Assembly: GCA_016721565.1 (NCBI GenBank) | Contig: JADKHW010000011.1 | Coordinates: 18,251 to 82,250 of the forward strand | DNA: 64,000 bases | Source of the DNA: a bacterium | GTDB lineage: Bacteria > Electryoneota > RPQS01 | Reading direction: 5' to 3' | In this document: in pieces, positions 33,449 to 43,841 of the stretch | Layout: each line of letters begins with the position of its first letter | Numbering within the stretch: position 1 is the first letter of the stretch | Made by a program: the position numbers and the translations under genes | Notes under the pieces: generated by a model | The model's database searches: none | Told to the model about the DNA's origin: nothing | The model's input: the letters and a program-made list of their open reading frames with translations, nothing else

Positions 33449-35504
33449 TTATTTCACCAGCAAGATCTTCTGCGTCAAAGCGCGCGAACCGTTTGTCAAT
33501 TGTATCAGATACACACCGCTGGCGACTTGATCGGCCTGCCACGTCACACGATGCGCGCCAGCCTCAAGCTTTTCGTTGTTCACAAGCGTTGCGATCTTTT
33601 GGCCCATCACGTTGTAGATCGAAAGCGAGAGTTCGCGCGACTGAGAAACTTCAAACGGAATCTGCACCACGTTGTTAAACGGATTCGGGAACGGATTGCC
33701 GAGCGTGAATTCGGCTGGAATGGTGTAGTCACTTCGCGGCGCGGCATCAGAGCTTGTTGTAGCAGTTACTTGCACGTCATCCAAGAACCACTCGGTCGCG
33801 TAGTCACCGCGATAGCGCCACGCGAAATAGGCGTTGCTACCCGCAAGCGCCGTCGCATCAATAACGACCTGCTCCCATGATTGGGCGGCGTCATCGAGTT
33901 CCACGATCTGCGTGAAGTTATTGCCGTCTGTTGAATAATAAACGGCATGCAAATCATAGTACTGCGGCGTCACATAACAGTTGTGCTGCCAAAACGTCAA
34001 TGAAACTGCAGTAGCGTTCGCTGGAATCGTAATTTGCGGAGTGTAAAGCCAATCATCCAACAAGCCAACGCCTTGTTCGTCGTCGTGCCATAAACCATTC
34101 TGACCACCATGTGGTGTCGCGCCGCAATCTGGTGCGCCAAAATCGAGGAATCTCCAGCCCACGCCGTTTTGACCGTCTTCTTCAACAGTCCAGCCTTCGG
34201 AGCTGTTCTCCATCGGACCATCAAACAACACCGTTTCACCGCCGCCGCCACCCTGACAATTGTATTGCAGAGCGGCCAGCGCGTTAATGCGGCCATAACC
34301 AAACACGACATCCCAACCCGGTGTGCCAAGATCAACCGCCGTTTCTTGCAAAGCGTCGCGTACGCGATTCGGCGGACATCCATGCGCCAAAATTAACGCA
34401 GCAAGTCCGGCTACATGTGGAGCCGCCATCGAGGTTCCTTGCCAGAATACGTACGCGTCGCCGTCACCGTTGCGAACTGTTGAAAGAACACCGTCAACGT
34501 AGCCGTCCTGATTCAAATCCTGATCGGTGTTACCGCCCGGCGCTGTGACGTCAAGTTCCGATCCCTTGTTGGAATAGGGAGCAATCGCATCCTGCAAGGC
34601 CGTTGCGCCAACCGCGATGCATGCCGTGTATGCTGCTGGATACGAAACATAATCCGCATTGTCATTTCCCGACGAAACCGCCATCACCACATTCGCCGCC
34701 GCGCATTGCTGCACCGCGCCGGTTAGCGGCTGACCCGGATCAATAGGAGGAGTATTGTTAGGATTACCAAAACCTAAGCTCGCGTTGACAACATCGGCTC
34801 CCTGTTGCGCTGCCCATGCAAAACCGTTGGCGATCGCTTCAATTGAACCTGAACCTGCGTTGTCCAACACACGCACTGGCATCAATGTGCACAGCGGTGC
34901 AACACCCGCGACTCCTGTACCGTTGTTCGTTGCGGCGAAGATCGTTCCCGCTGTGTGCATACCGTGAGAATCCTGAAGGTTCGGTTCTTCGGGATTGTTG
35001 TCATTGCTGATGAAGTCGCGCGGATTCGTGCGGGCAACTCCGGCGAAATCTTCGTGATCAAATTGCCAGCCTTGGTCGAGCACAGCAACCACAACACTCG
35101 GATCACCGCGCGAAATATCCCAAGCTTGCTCCATTCCGATCAACGGATAGTGCCACTGATACGAATAATACTGATCGTTCGGCACATAGTGCGCCTGCGC
35201 GATGTAATTGTAGTTTGCCCACATTACTTCGTCCTGCGCGCGGAAAAACTCCACGCCCTCGCGTGTGGAAGTACTCACCTCGACCCGATAGAAGTCCAAT
35301 AACTCTGAATAGCTTCCTACTTTGCCGCCGCTGTGTGTGATAATCTCGTCAATCTTCGATTGCGGAATCGCTTTCGAAAAACGCCACCAGCACATGATTC
35401 GGCACGAACTCGTAATACGGTTCGCCATCCGCGCCCAGCGGTTTTGACTTGGCAAATGCGCACACAGCCACCAACAGCACAATCAGAATTATAAGTCCCT
35501 TCAT
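33449..35504 (-). CDS. Secreted subtilisin-like (S8) protease with T9SS sorting domain, one frameshift
   Basis: About 685 residues when stitched. The signal peptide (MKGLIILIVLLVAVCAFA) starts at 35504 in one frame; after VPNHVLVAF the frame changes near 35380 at a run of five T. Removing one T gives VLVAFSKAIPQSKIDE and a continuous propeptide. The catalytic triad is visible: Asp in VVAVLDQGW, His in DSHGMHTAGTIFA, Ser in GTSMAAPHVAGLAA. A beta-sandwich domain follows (FDGPMENSSEGWTVEEDGQ), then a sorting domain (PFPNPFNNVVQIPFEV ... ASGVYLIQLTNG ... KILLVK). Surface or secreted protease, likely exported by the T9SS. Confidence 0.9.
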
Positions 35505-35526
35505 CCAACTTCTCCCTGTTCTTGGT

Positions 35527-36679
35527 TTATAGATCATCATCATCGTTTGAGGCTTGCTGCCTCGAGCGTGCAAACTTCCCTTGCGCACCTAACAGCAAGA
35601 ACGCGCGCACGAATTCGTCTAAGTCTCCATCCATCACTTTCTGAATGTTTGAAGTTTCCGCGCCTGTCCGGTGGTCTTTCACCATCTGATAAGGCTGGAA
35701 GACATACGAGCGAATTTGATGCCCCCACGCAATTTCGGTCTTGGAATTCTCTATTGTCGTATTTTTTGCGCGCTCTTCATCGAGATAGCGTTGATACAAC
35801 CGTGCATACAAAACTTTCATCGCCGAATCTTTGTTGCGATGCTGCGAACGATCCGTCTGACACGTCACCACAATATTCGTCGGAAGATGCGTAATGCGAA
35901 TCGCGGACTCCGTCCGGTTTACGTGCTGCCCACCCGCGCCTGACGCACGGAACGTATCAATGCGCAAATCTTCGGGCCGCACTTCAATTTCGGGAACCTC
36001 TTCCACTTCGGGATAGACAAACACACTCGCAAAAGAAGTATGCCTGCGCGCATTCGAGTCAAACGGCGAGATGCGCACCAGTCGATGCACGCCTGTTTCA
36101 GCCTTGCAATAACCGTACGCAAATTCGCCTGAGACTTCAATCACCGCCGATTTGATGCCCGCTTCTTCGGCAGGTTCCAAATCGAGCACGTCCGTTTTCC
36201 ATCCGCGCTGTTCTGTCCATCTCATGTACATTCTGAACAGCATCTCAGCCCAATCCGATGATTCCGTTCCACCTGCCCCCGGATGAATATGAATAATTGC
36301 GCTGCGAGAGTCGTTCGAGTCCTTCAACATCGCGCGCGTTTCCAAATCATCAAACAGTACCGCGAATTTCTTCGCTTCGTTGTCTAAATCGTTCTCACCG
36401 AATTCGTCCGGTGACTCCTGTGCCAGCTCGCGCAACGCATCCAAATCCCCGAGCGCCGACTCGACTTTGCGATAGGCCTGCACCCACGATTTGTGATCGG
36501 CAATTTGCCGCAACACCTTTTGCGCCTGCTCTTGGTCGTCCCAAAAACCTGCTCCACCAGACAGTGTTTCTAATTTCTCAATTTCCGACAGCCGCTTGGC
36601 GTAGTCAAAGTGACCTCCGCAAAACGTCCAACTTCGGTCGATACTCCGCGATCTGCTGTGTCAATTCTTCAGGTTTCAT
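35527..36679 (-). CDS. prfB: Peptide chain release factor 2, with programmed +1 frameshift
   Basis: The short first frame starts at ATG 36679 (MKPEELTQQIAEYRPKLDVL), reaches CTT TGA, and continues in the +1 frame as DYAKRLSEIEKLETLSGGAG and on to 35527, about 383 codons in all. The main part shows the stop-codon-recognition tripeptide SPF (VRISPFDSNARR) and the catalytic GGQ (SGAGGQHVNRTESAI). It releases peptides at UGA and UAA. The frameshift is the known autoregulation of prfB: low RF2 lets ribosomes shift past the UGA. This is a natural frameshift, unlike others in the window. Confidence 0.96.
36605..36619 (-). promoter_or_regulatory. prfB: prfB programmed frameshift site
   Basis: On the minus strand CGGAGG (36619-36614), 3 bases, then CTTTGAC. 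The internal Shine-Dalgarno element, its 3-base spacing and the slippery CTT before UGA match the well-known E. coli site. Confidence 0.96.
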
Positions 36680-36685
36680 GTCGCT

Positions 36686-37579
36686 CTATTTGTTCTTTGC
36701 CGCGGCCAACGTGCCGCGATTCCGCATAACATAAAGTATCACCAACCCCGCAATAATCAAAATCGTCGCGGGAATCACCTCCGGCGTAATCGGTTCGCCG
36801 AGAATAAGCGCTCCCGATGCCAACGCAATCAACGGGTTCACCAGCGTGTACGTATTTGCCTTAGCCGCCGGAATTTTCGACAGCAAGTATGCATAGGCCG
36901 TCATGGCGATTATCGATCCCAGCACAATCAAATACGCCATTGCGCCAATCGCTTTTGCGCTCGGATGAATGTCCCATGACTCGCCGATTGAAAGTGAAAT
37001 CACGACAAATGCTGCTGCTCCAGCAAGCATCTGGATCGCGGAAACCGTTGTCGGAGCAAGTCCCTTGCCGTGCCTGCGTACACCGAGCGATCCCAGCGTC
37101 CACAAAATCGGGCAGACCAGCGCGGCCACAATTCCCGGCCACTGCGAGCCTGAAACGTTGAGATTGTTGTGATGCAAAACGTAAATACCCGCCGTCGCGA
37201 GCAAAATTCCAAGCATAGAGAACTTGTCAAGCTTCTCCGTGCTTGGAAAAAACAGCGCACCCAAAATCGCCGCCCACGTCGGACTCGTTGCAACCGTCAA
37301 AGCTGTCAAGCCCGAGTCCATGTATTGTTCGGCAAAATTCACCAATCCGTTCCCGCCCGCGAGCATCAGCACTCCGGTCAGAGCCAGAAATCCCCATTGC
37401 GATTTGCTTTTCGGTAGCGCCGCGCGATTCTTAAGCAAGAACGGCAGAAACACCACGCCCGATATCGCATATCGAACCGCGCCTAACATGAACGGCGGAA
37501 ATCCCTCCAACGCCACCTTGATAACAAGGTACGTCGTCCCCCAAATAATGCACAGCGCCAAGTAAGCGACTACAACCAT
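36686..37579 (-). CDS. EamA/DMT family transporter
   Basis: 297 residues with ten membrane segments in two EamA repeats (ALCIIWGTTYLVIKVALEGF at the start; NPLIALASGALILGEPITPE near the end, the usual hallmark). It exports metabolites such as amino acids in characterised relatives; the substrate is unknown. Its stop lies 6 bases before the prfB ATG on the same strand, so prfB may be cotranscribed. Confidence 0.93.
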   Translation of the reverse strand: MVVVAYLALCIIWGTTYLVIKVALEGFPPFMLGAVRYAISGVVFLPFLLKNRAALPKSKSQWGFLALTGVLMLAGGNGLVNFAEQYMDSGLTALTVATSPTWAAILGALFFPSTEKLDKFSMLGILLATAGIYVLHHNNLNVSGSQWPGIVAALVCPILWTLGSLGVRRHGKGLAPTTVSAIQMLAGAAAFVVISLSIGESWDIHPSAKAIGAMAYLIVLGSIIAMTAYAYLLSKIPAAKANTYTLVNPLIALASGALILGEPITPEVIPATILIIAGLVILYVMRNRGTLAAAKNK

Positions 37580-37607
37580 AGACGACCGCTGTGCCTATGA
37601 AAACTCA

Positions 37608-39218
37608 TTAATACTTCTTCTCGACTTTGCAATCGGGATAGTAGTGCACTAAAATCTGGAGCGCGTTCATCCCTCTGCTCGCCATTTGTGCAGCTCCTGC
37701 CTGACACATTCCAACTCCGTGCCCCCAACCGGCGCCGGTGAACACAAGCTCCATCGGATTGCCCTGCGAGTCGGTCAGCACTTCCACCAAAAAGGAAGAG
37801 CTCTCCAAAGCCGTATGTGAAAGCTGTCGCCTGATTCTCAACTCGCGTTTAATCCTGAGATTTGCCAGCGAACCAAGCACTTCAACCTCCATCAAACGAC
37901 CGCTCCGTCCGCGCCGAATCGGCAGAATATCGTACAACATGCCGATATCAACGCCGGTCTTAGTTAGAATAATCTCTTCAAGCTCCGAGCGCAGCAGAGT
38001 TGTTTCCCATCTGAAATGTTTTCGGCCATAGGCGCGCGAAACGGGCAAATCGATGCCGTCCAAATTACAGCTTGACTTGGGCCGCGACTGAATCCATCTG
38101 CGCGCACCTGATTCCGTCATCAAGTCGGGCACTTCCATCTCACCCGTGCAATCACACGGCACGCCCTTGCCCGCATAAACCGGCGGCGTCATCCAAGTAG
38201 CCAGCACGTCTTCCGTGTGTCCGCCGCAAACTTTGGAGTAGTGCGCGTCCACCACAATGCCGTTGTTGAACAAAATATTTCCGCGCGTGTCCGTAACGGC
38301 TTTTGTTACGGTTGGATTTTCATACGTTACGCCGCTATAGACTTGACAATGCACATGCGCACAAAGTTCAAACGGATCATTCAAGTGCTTGATAGATTTT
38401 GTCGCAATCACCAAGCTTCTTGAGGCAATCGCCTGCGCGCGCAGCGCTTCTTCCGGATAATCCACCGGCATTTCGGTTGCCACAACGCCGCGCAGATACA
38501 CGTCAATCGGAATTTCTGTCAGGGCCGCAATATCGCCCTCATGATCCACATAAAACTCAATCATCCCCTCATAGGTGCGGTCTTCGGTCGGCTCATAAGC
38601 AAATCCAGAATTCATCCGCACACCCAAAATCGTCAACCGCGATTCCGGCTCCACAGGTACTAACCTAAATCCGTCCGTGCTCTCGTAGTGCTGTTCCAAA
38701 CTCTGATCAAACATCTCAAGCCTGCCCGATGATTGCGTCAGCACTTCGCGAACCAATCTTGGCGCATAATCCAATTCAAGCTTGGCCAGCAGATGCCGCG
38801 CGTCTTCTTCAATCTGGAAATTCCCCACCTGCACGCGATAAAGTGTATTATCGCCAATGATCTGCCCGTCGATTTCAATCGGTCCGCCAATCTGCCGCAT
38901 CGCCGCTTGCAGACCGCGATCCTCAAACTGCTCCGCTAAGGCCATCGCCTCTTCACGCGTCGTGAACGATGCCACAAGCACGCTGAACAGAAACTTCGTC
39001 GGCGTACTTTTCTCGCGCAGCACACGCCACTTGAGTTGCGACGCGTCCGCTTCGCGCAAAAGTTCGCCCGAGCGCGTTTCGATCCGATAGCGGCCGGTGT
39101 ACCTAAAGGTGACCCGTTCATAGCCTTCCAGTAGGCCGACGCGCACACTGACTGGTGGTGTGAAAGGTTGAAGTTGCGTGTTCACAGGAGATGGGTAAAG
39201 GTGTTTTAGAATCTGCAA
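37608..39218 (-). CDS. SpoIID/LytB domain protein with SPOR-like repeats
   Basis: 536 residues. Residues about 75-160 hold two SPOR-like half repeats (FSVLVASFTTREEAMALAEQ and LYRVQVGNFQIEEDARHLLA), which bind denuded peptidoglycan. From about 215 follows a SpoIID domain (PIDVYLRGVVATEMPVDYPE, LRAQAIASRSLVIATKS, HYSKVCGGHTEDV, GAGWGHGVGMCQAGA). SpoIID enzymes are lytic transglycosylases acting on glycan strands without stem peptides. No obvious signal peptide is present at the annotated start, so the true start may differ. The gene stands between EamA and lysC. Confidence 0.9.
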   Translation of the reverse strand: MQILKHLYPSPVNTQLQPFTPPVSVRVGLLEGYERVTFRYTGRYRIETRSGELLREADASQLKWRVLREKSTPTKFLFSVLVASFTTREEAMALAEQFEDRGLQAAMRQIGGPIEIDGQIIGDNTLYRVQVGNFQIEEDARHLLAKLELDYAPRLVREVLTQSSGRLEMFDQSLEQHYESTDGFRLVPVEPESRLTILGVRMNSGFAYEPTEDRTYEGMIEFYVDHEGDIAALTEIPIDVYLRGVVATEMPVDYPEEALRAQAIASRSLVIATKSIKHLNDPFELCAHVHCQVYSGVTYENPTVTKAVTDTRGNILFNNGIVVDAHYSKVCGGHTEDVLATWMTPPVYAGKGVPCDCTGEMEVPDLMTESGARRWIQSRPKSSCNLDGIDLPVSRAYGRKHFRWETTLLRSELEEIILTKTGVDIGMLYDILPIRRGRSGRLMEVEVLGSLANLRIKRELRIRRQLSHTALESSSFLVEVLTDSQGNPMELVFTGAGWGHGVGMCQAGAAQMASRGMNALQILVHYYPDCKVEKKY

Positions 39219-39267
39219 ATCATCGAAGCCCGCCCCGGTTCGATTCTATACTGACAAAAGGCCAAAA

Positions 39268-40434
39268 TCAAGAAGTCGTTGCCGCGATCCCTGAATCGCA
39301 CAACGCATGCAGTCCGCGCACAAGCTCTGCCGCACGCGACCGCTCAACTAACAATAGCAATCTATTTTCCAAATGAAGCTCATCCCGAATCGCGTCCCGA
39401 TAGGTGGCAAGCTCAGCCGCAATCCGGTCTGCCAGCGCGCCGACTCCGCCCGTACCCGGGCCGAACAGCGCCACCAAATCATAGCCCGACTCCATCGTTC
39501 CGGCATATTCTCTGAACAGAAGCTGTGGCTCGTCGCTCTGCTTGAACACTACCACAGGGCTTTCCCCGCCGCGCAGGTACAGGGGGAGTACCCCTGTTTC
39601 GCGCAGAGTCCGTTCAACAAACGAAAACTCAGGCAGACTTGCAAGCGGCAAAATTGTCGCAGGGGTATGAATTACAGCACCTAACGTCCGTTTGGCCAGA
39701 GGCTTTTCCGTGATTATCGTCCCGGCCACCCCGGTTTTGGAGTTTCCGATTGCCAATTTCATCCCGAATTCCGCCGCCATTTCCACCGCCGGAACCTGCA
39801 ATATCTTGGCTCCAAACCCCATCATAGACAGGGCATCGTCATAGTCCAGCGCGGGCAACAGCTTGGCCGATGGCACCAGCTTCGGATCCGCGCTGGCCAC
39901 GCCGTCCACGTCCTTCATAAACTCGACACACTCCGCCCCCAGCGCCACGGCCAGTGCCACCGCCGTGGCATCCGTCCCGCCACGGCCAAGTGTCGAGATA
40001 TTCTTTTCAGTCGTAATCCCCTGATACCCCGCAATCACCGGAATCTTCCCCTGATCGAGGGCTTCCCGCACCCGCAGAGGCCGGACTTCCACAATCCGCG
40101 CCGCCGTGTGCAGTGTGTCCGTGATAATCCCCGCCTGCGCACCCGTCAGGGAGACGGAGATATCGTTTTCAATTGAGTTCAGGGCCAGCGCCAGCATCGC
40201 AATCGCCACCCGCTCGCCCGTCGAAAGCAGCACGTCCAGCTCCCGCCCGCGCGGCTCAGGATTCACCGCCCGCGCCATCGCCACGTACTGGTCGGTCGTA
40301 TCCGCCAAAGCCGACACCACCACCACCACCTGCGTCCCGCTCTTCACCCGCGCATGCACCAGCCGCGCCACCTGCAAAATATCCGCAGGCGTAGCAAGCG
40401 TCTTGCCGCCGTATTTTTGGATTACCAAAGACAT
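39268..40434 (-). CDS. lysC: Aspartate kinase
   Basis: About 388 residues. Kinase domain: IQKYGGKTLATPADI (the family's KFGGTS motif varied to KYGGKT), LLSTGERVAIAMLA, SLTGAQAGIITD, GGTDATAVALAVALGAE, and FMKDVDGVASADPK. The C-terminal ACT region is divergent, so allosteric control cannot be read. It makes aspartyl phosphate for lysine, threonine, methionine and diaminopimelate. ATG at 40434 is preferred over the TTG one codon earlier. It begins 3 bases past the stop of the last member of the paralog array and has no ribosome binding site, so expression likely depends on that transcript. Confidence 0.93.
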   Translation of the reverse strand: MSLVIQKYGGKTLATPADILQVARLVHARVKSGTQVVVVVSALADTTDQYVAMARAVNPEPRGRELDVLLSTGERVAIAMLALALNSIENDISVSLTGAQAGIITDTLHTAARIVEVRPLRVREALDQGKIPVIAGYQGITTEKNISTLGRGGTDATAVALAVALGAECVEFMKDVDGVASADPKLVPSAKLLPALDYDDALSMMGFGAKILQVPAVEMAAEFGMKLAIGNSKTGVAGTIITEKPLAKRTLGAVIHTPATILPLASLPEFSFVERTLRETGVLPLYLRGGESPVVVFKQSDEPQLLFREYAGTMESGYDLVALFGPGTGGVGALADRIAAELATYRDAIRDELHLENRLLLLVERSRAAELVRGLHALCDSGIAATTS

Positions 40435-40437
40435 CAA

Positions 40438-42051
40438 TTATTTCAACAAAAGTAATTTCTGCGAAGCCGTAAACGAACCGGCGTTCATCGTTGCAAAATA
40501 GATCCCCGAAGCGCACTCCGCGCACGACCAATTCACACTGTGCTGTCCTGCCGCAAAGCTTCCGTGCACAACTTCACCCACCAACCGCCCTTGTATATCA
40601 AACACGTTCAACTGTATGTCAGATTCATGCGCCACCGCGAACGTCAGCGTCGTGGATGGATTGAATGGGTTGGGGTAGGGAGGAGCAAGATTGAATTCGG
40701 CAGCAACCGGCTCATCAAAGCGAACCTCACTGGTGCGAGCATCTCCGGTCAAGTGTACAACCAAAGGCGACCACTGCGTGGTGTTGTAAACCAACAGGTC
40801 GCCTTCATACAATTCTGCACTTTCAGGCAAGAACGTAATCTGAATTCCAATCAATTCACGGTGTGTTACCCATTCATTATCTAAGAAATCACTCCAAAAG
40901 CCATCGGGAAAGACTAATGAATCAATACGAAAACTATCAGGACCTGCGTTTGTCAACTCAAACCCACGTATGGCAAAATCACCGTGGCGTATTGTCCCAA
41001 AATTAAGCGAGTCGCGGGAGACAATCGGATAAGGTGCTTCGACGGAATACTTCTGACCGTAAAGCGTCAAGTATCCGTCACACAATGCAACACCGTTGCG
41101 AGTTAACTCCACTTGCTGAGACCATTCGATTTCGCCCGTTTCTGTCAACTTAACCACATGTGAATAGTCGTACAAAAGAAATCCACCCGTTATCGCTGGA
41201 AGCATTCGCACGAAGCCGCCAAAATCGTCTTGCACCAGAAAGTCATCGATGACATGATTGTCAGCATCGCGACGAGAAACTACATACGATTCTGCTCCGA
41301 GCGAACTTAACAGAACAAATTCTCCGTTCGGGTAGTAGTACACGTCTTCTGGCGATTCTTCATCAATTTCACGTGCGATGTCTCCTGCGTCACTCAAGAC
41401 CAACAGCCGGTTTACACCTCCGTCTCTCGCCCATAAAGCTATGTGCCCGTTGCCGAGCGGTTGGACAGATTGAATGTATGTAAATTGACCACCGGAAAAA
41501 GTCATTGACCACAAGGAGTCTCCGGATGGTGACGAGCAGTATAGCCGAGCGAGGAATCCCACGTCATTCACGACTTCACCTGCTGTCAAGATATTCCCAT
41601 TGGGGAGAATATCCAAATCCCATAAAGCCCATCCTATGCCGCCGCGATTATGACGAAATGATGAGATATAGCCGCCGAGTGAATCAAGTCGGTAATGCCA
41701 GAAGTCATTTCCCGCCACAAGGATATCTCCATTTGGGTAAAAGGCAGCCCGCTGAAAATCATTTACATTGGCTCCGTCATAGACCCGGGTCCACAGGCTA
41801 TCGCCTTCAGGAGATAAGCAGGCGATATAAGCATCCGATGAGTCATCCACTTCACTGGCACCACGCGACATTGCCGCGCCAAAAACAAACAATCGATTTG
41901 AATATGGGTCTTCGGCTGTGCCCATCGGCACTAACCCATATAGCGAGTCATTTGAAATTGTCAGCGTCCGCTCCCACTCCAAAATCAGCGGCTGAGCGTG
42001 TACGATTGACATACTCCATATCACCATTGCCAAACACAAGATCGCCTTCAT
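40438..42051 (-). CDS. Array paralog 1: secreted beta-propeller-like protein with ASH-like and sorting domains
   Basis: 537 residues. Signal peptide (MKAILCLAMVIWSMSIVHA), then propeller-like repeats with GDSLW and PNGDIL motifs (about 20-370), an ASH/choice-of-anchor-like domain (SLNFGTIRHGDFAIRGFEL), and a sorting domain (PPYPNPFNPSTTLTF, then WSCAECASGIYFATM, ending KLLLLK). The sorting domain carries a Cys-x-x-Cys in the usual Gly/Asp-rich turn. Ribosome binding site AAGGAGG fits the second of two adjacent ATGs (42051). It is the closest relative of the next gene, also at DNA level in the 3' end and in the leader. The ligand is unknown. Confidence 0.85.
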   Translation of the reverse strand: MKAILCLAMVIWSMSIVHAQPLILEWERTLTISNDSLYGLVPMGTAEDPYSNRLFVFGAAMSRGASEVDDSSDAYIACLSPEGDSLWTRVYDGANVNDFQRAAFYPNGDILVAGNDFWHYRLDSLGGYISSFRHNRGGIGWALWDLDILPNGNILTAGEVVNDVGFLARLYCSSPSGDSLWSMTFSGGQFTYIQSVQPLGNGHIALWARDGGVNRLLVLSDAGDIAREIDEESPEDVYYYPNGEFVLLSSLGAESYVVSRRDADNHVIDDFLVQDDFGGFVRMLPAITGGFLLYDYSHVVKLTETGEIEWSQQVELTRNGVALCDGYLTLYGQKYSVEAPYPIVSRDSLNFGTIRHGDFAIRGFELTNAGPDSFRIDSLVFPDGFWSDFLDNEWVTHRELIGIQITFLPESAELYEGDLLVYNTTQWSPLVVHLTGDARTSEVRFDEPVAAEFNLAPPYPNPFNPSTTLTFAVAHESDIQLNVFDIQGRLVGEVVHGSFAAGQHSVNWSCAECASGIYFATMNAGSFTASQKLLLLK

Positions 42052-42104
42052 CATAGCCTCCTTGTTCGAATGCGGGACCCACCGCTTTGTCCAAGAATGA
42101 TGTG

Positions 42105-43787
42105 CTATTTCAACAAAAGTAATTTCTGCGAAGCCGTAAACGTTCCGACATTCATCGTTGCAAAATAGATCCCCGATGCGCACTCCGCGCACGACCAATT
42201 CACACTGTGCTGTCCCACCGCAAAGCTCCTATGCACAACTTCGCTCACCAACCGTCCCTGAACGTTAAAGACGTTTAGCTGTACATCGGATTCATGCGCC
42301 ACCGTGAACGTCAGCGAAGTTGACGGGTTGAATGGGTTGGGGTAGGCAGGTAACAAAGCAAAGGATTCCGGAGTGGAGTTGCCATTTTCTGAAACCGGCA
42401 TCGTCCCTGAAGCCCAAACTGCTATCCTAATAGGCGAACCGGGGCCATCGTAAGAAACATAGACAGTGTCAACGAAACTGGAGACATGTGTCGGCGCGAA
42501 AGTAACACTCATCGTTTCAGTTTCGTCGAAATGTATCCAAAAAGGCGTCGTCGTGTTCGTGCTGAAACCTCCTGGTAAGGTAATTGCCTGTACCAAAACA
42601 CTGTCGCCCGGATTGATGATTTCAATTTGTCTAACCGACTCTTCGCCGATCTCAACCGATTCAAAGTCAATGTTGTTATCAATAGCAAACACAGGAAGCC
42701 GGGGTTCAGAGTATGCCACCAAATGTACATAATAGCCTGAAGGCGAATTGATACTTCCTGCCGAAACATACCCTCCTTCGCGCCTATGAACTGGGAACCC
42801 CCCAACCGAATCTGCGAGCTGAAAAGACCACAAACTGTCAAGCGAAAAACTTATACCCGCAAAGAGGCCATACATAGACCGCATTTCGATCCAATTATTG
42901 TGTAACTCAAAGATCAATCTGCTTGTGTATTGAGGCCCCCAATTGTACGTTCTTTCAACCAGATTCTGTCCATCGGTTGTGAACTTCCTGAAAGTGAGTT
43001 CACCCGAGACAGTCGAATAGACTAAGATTGCCGTATCTGGAGCAACCGCAATTACGGAAAATGCTCGCGACGGGATTTCGGATTCACTAATTAAATTACC
43101 ATTTGAATCTATAGCGAGAAGGTATCGTTGGTACGGCCATGAGGAGCGTTCGAAAATCGAGAATACTCCGCCTCCAATTGCAGGAACAACAAGCGATACG
43201 GTATTGTATTGTGCATATGAACGAACCACCGACCAAAGCGAATCGCCATGTTCGTCAATGCATGTCAATACTGCGTTCTCTTCCATCACATCGTCGATAA
43301 CAACGCACCTTGCCCCTATGTACGTTCTGCCGTCTTGATCTACGGCCAATTCCTCAACAGACCCAAGCCAATTACTTTCACACGTTAGGTCTGTCGAATC
43401 GTAAACATTGCCCGCAAGATCCAAATAATAGAGCGTCGGCCAATAGACAGCAGTGACCAGTTCCCCAGTCGGCAATTGCGCGGCAGGGCCAAACCAATAA
43501 AGGCTTGAACCTTCACGATCATAGAATCTTGCCCACAGGCTGTCGCCGTCTTGACCTACCCGCATCACTACAGCATCTGAGGAGTCATCGGAGATAGCCC
43601 ATGTATTTGCTTGACCGAACAGATAAAGCGATCTGCTTTCCGATTGCTCTAAAATTGAAAACAAGCCGAACCCGCGAAGCGAATCATTCGACACGTGCAG
43701 CGTACGCTCCCATTCCACATGTAACGGCTGTGCATTAAGAACACCAACGTAGCATATCACTATCGCCAAACAAAAGATTGCCTTCAT
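42105..43787 (-). CDS. Array paralog 2: secreted beta-propeller-like protein with sorting domain
   Basis: 560 residues with the same plan as paralog 1: signal peptide (MKAIFCLAIVICYVGVLNA), GDSLW repeats, an ASH-like domain (IDFESVEIGEESVRQIEI), and a sorting domain (AYPNPFNPSTSLTFTVAHES ... WSCAECASGIYFATM ... KLLLLK). The last 160 bases of the coding region are over 90% identical by eye to those of paralog 1, and the leader with its AAGGAGG site is shared over about 40 bases, showing a recent tandem duplication. Confidence 0.85.
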   Translation of the reverse strand: MKAIFCLAIVICYVGVLNAQPLHVEWERTLHVSNDSLRGFGLFSILEQSESRSLYLFGQANTWAISDDSSDAVVMRVGQDGDSLWARFYDREGSSLYWFGPAAQLPTGELVTAVYWPTLYYLDLAGNVYDSTDLTCESNWLGSVEELAVDQDGRTYIGARCVVIDDVMEENAVLTCIDEHGDSLWSVVRSYAQYNTVSLVVPAIGGGVFSIFERSSWPYQRYLLAIDSNGNLISESEIPSRAFSVIAVAPDTAILVYSTVSGELTFRKFTTDGQNLVERTYNWGPQYTSRLIFELHNNWIEMRSMYGLFAGISFSLDSLWSFQLADSVGGFPVHRREGGYVSAGSINSPSGYYVHLVAYSEPRLPVFAIDNNIDFESVEIGEESVRQIEIINPGDSVLVQAITLPGGFSTNTTTPFWIHFDETETMSVTFAPTHVSSFVDTVYVSYDGPGSPIRIAVWASGTMPVSENGNSTPESFALLPAYPNPFNPSTSLTFTVAHESDVQLNVFNVQGRLVSEVVHRSFAVGQHSVNWSCAECASGIYFATMNVGTFTASQKLLLLK

Positions 43788-43841
43788 CATAGCCTCCTTG
43801 TTCAACTGCGGGACCCACCGCATAAAACTATAAATAAGAAT

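Noticed and set aside
42054..42198. 48-residue N-terminal extensions of array paralogs 1 and 2
   Set aside because: They translate the 3' end of the neighbouring paralog in another frame; signal peptides and AAGGAGG sites place the starts at 42051 and 43787.
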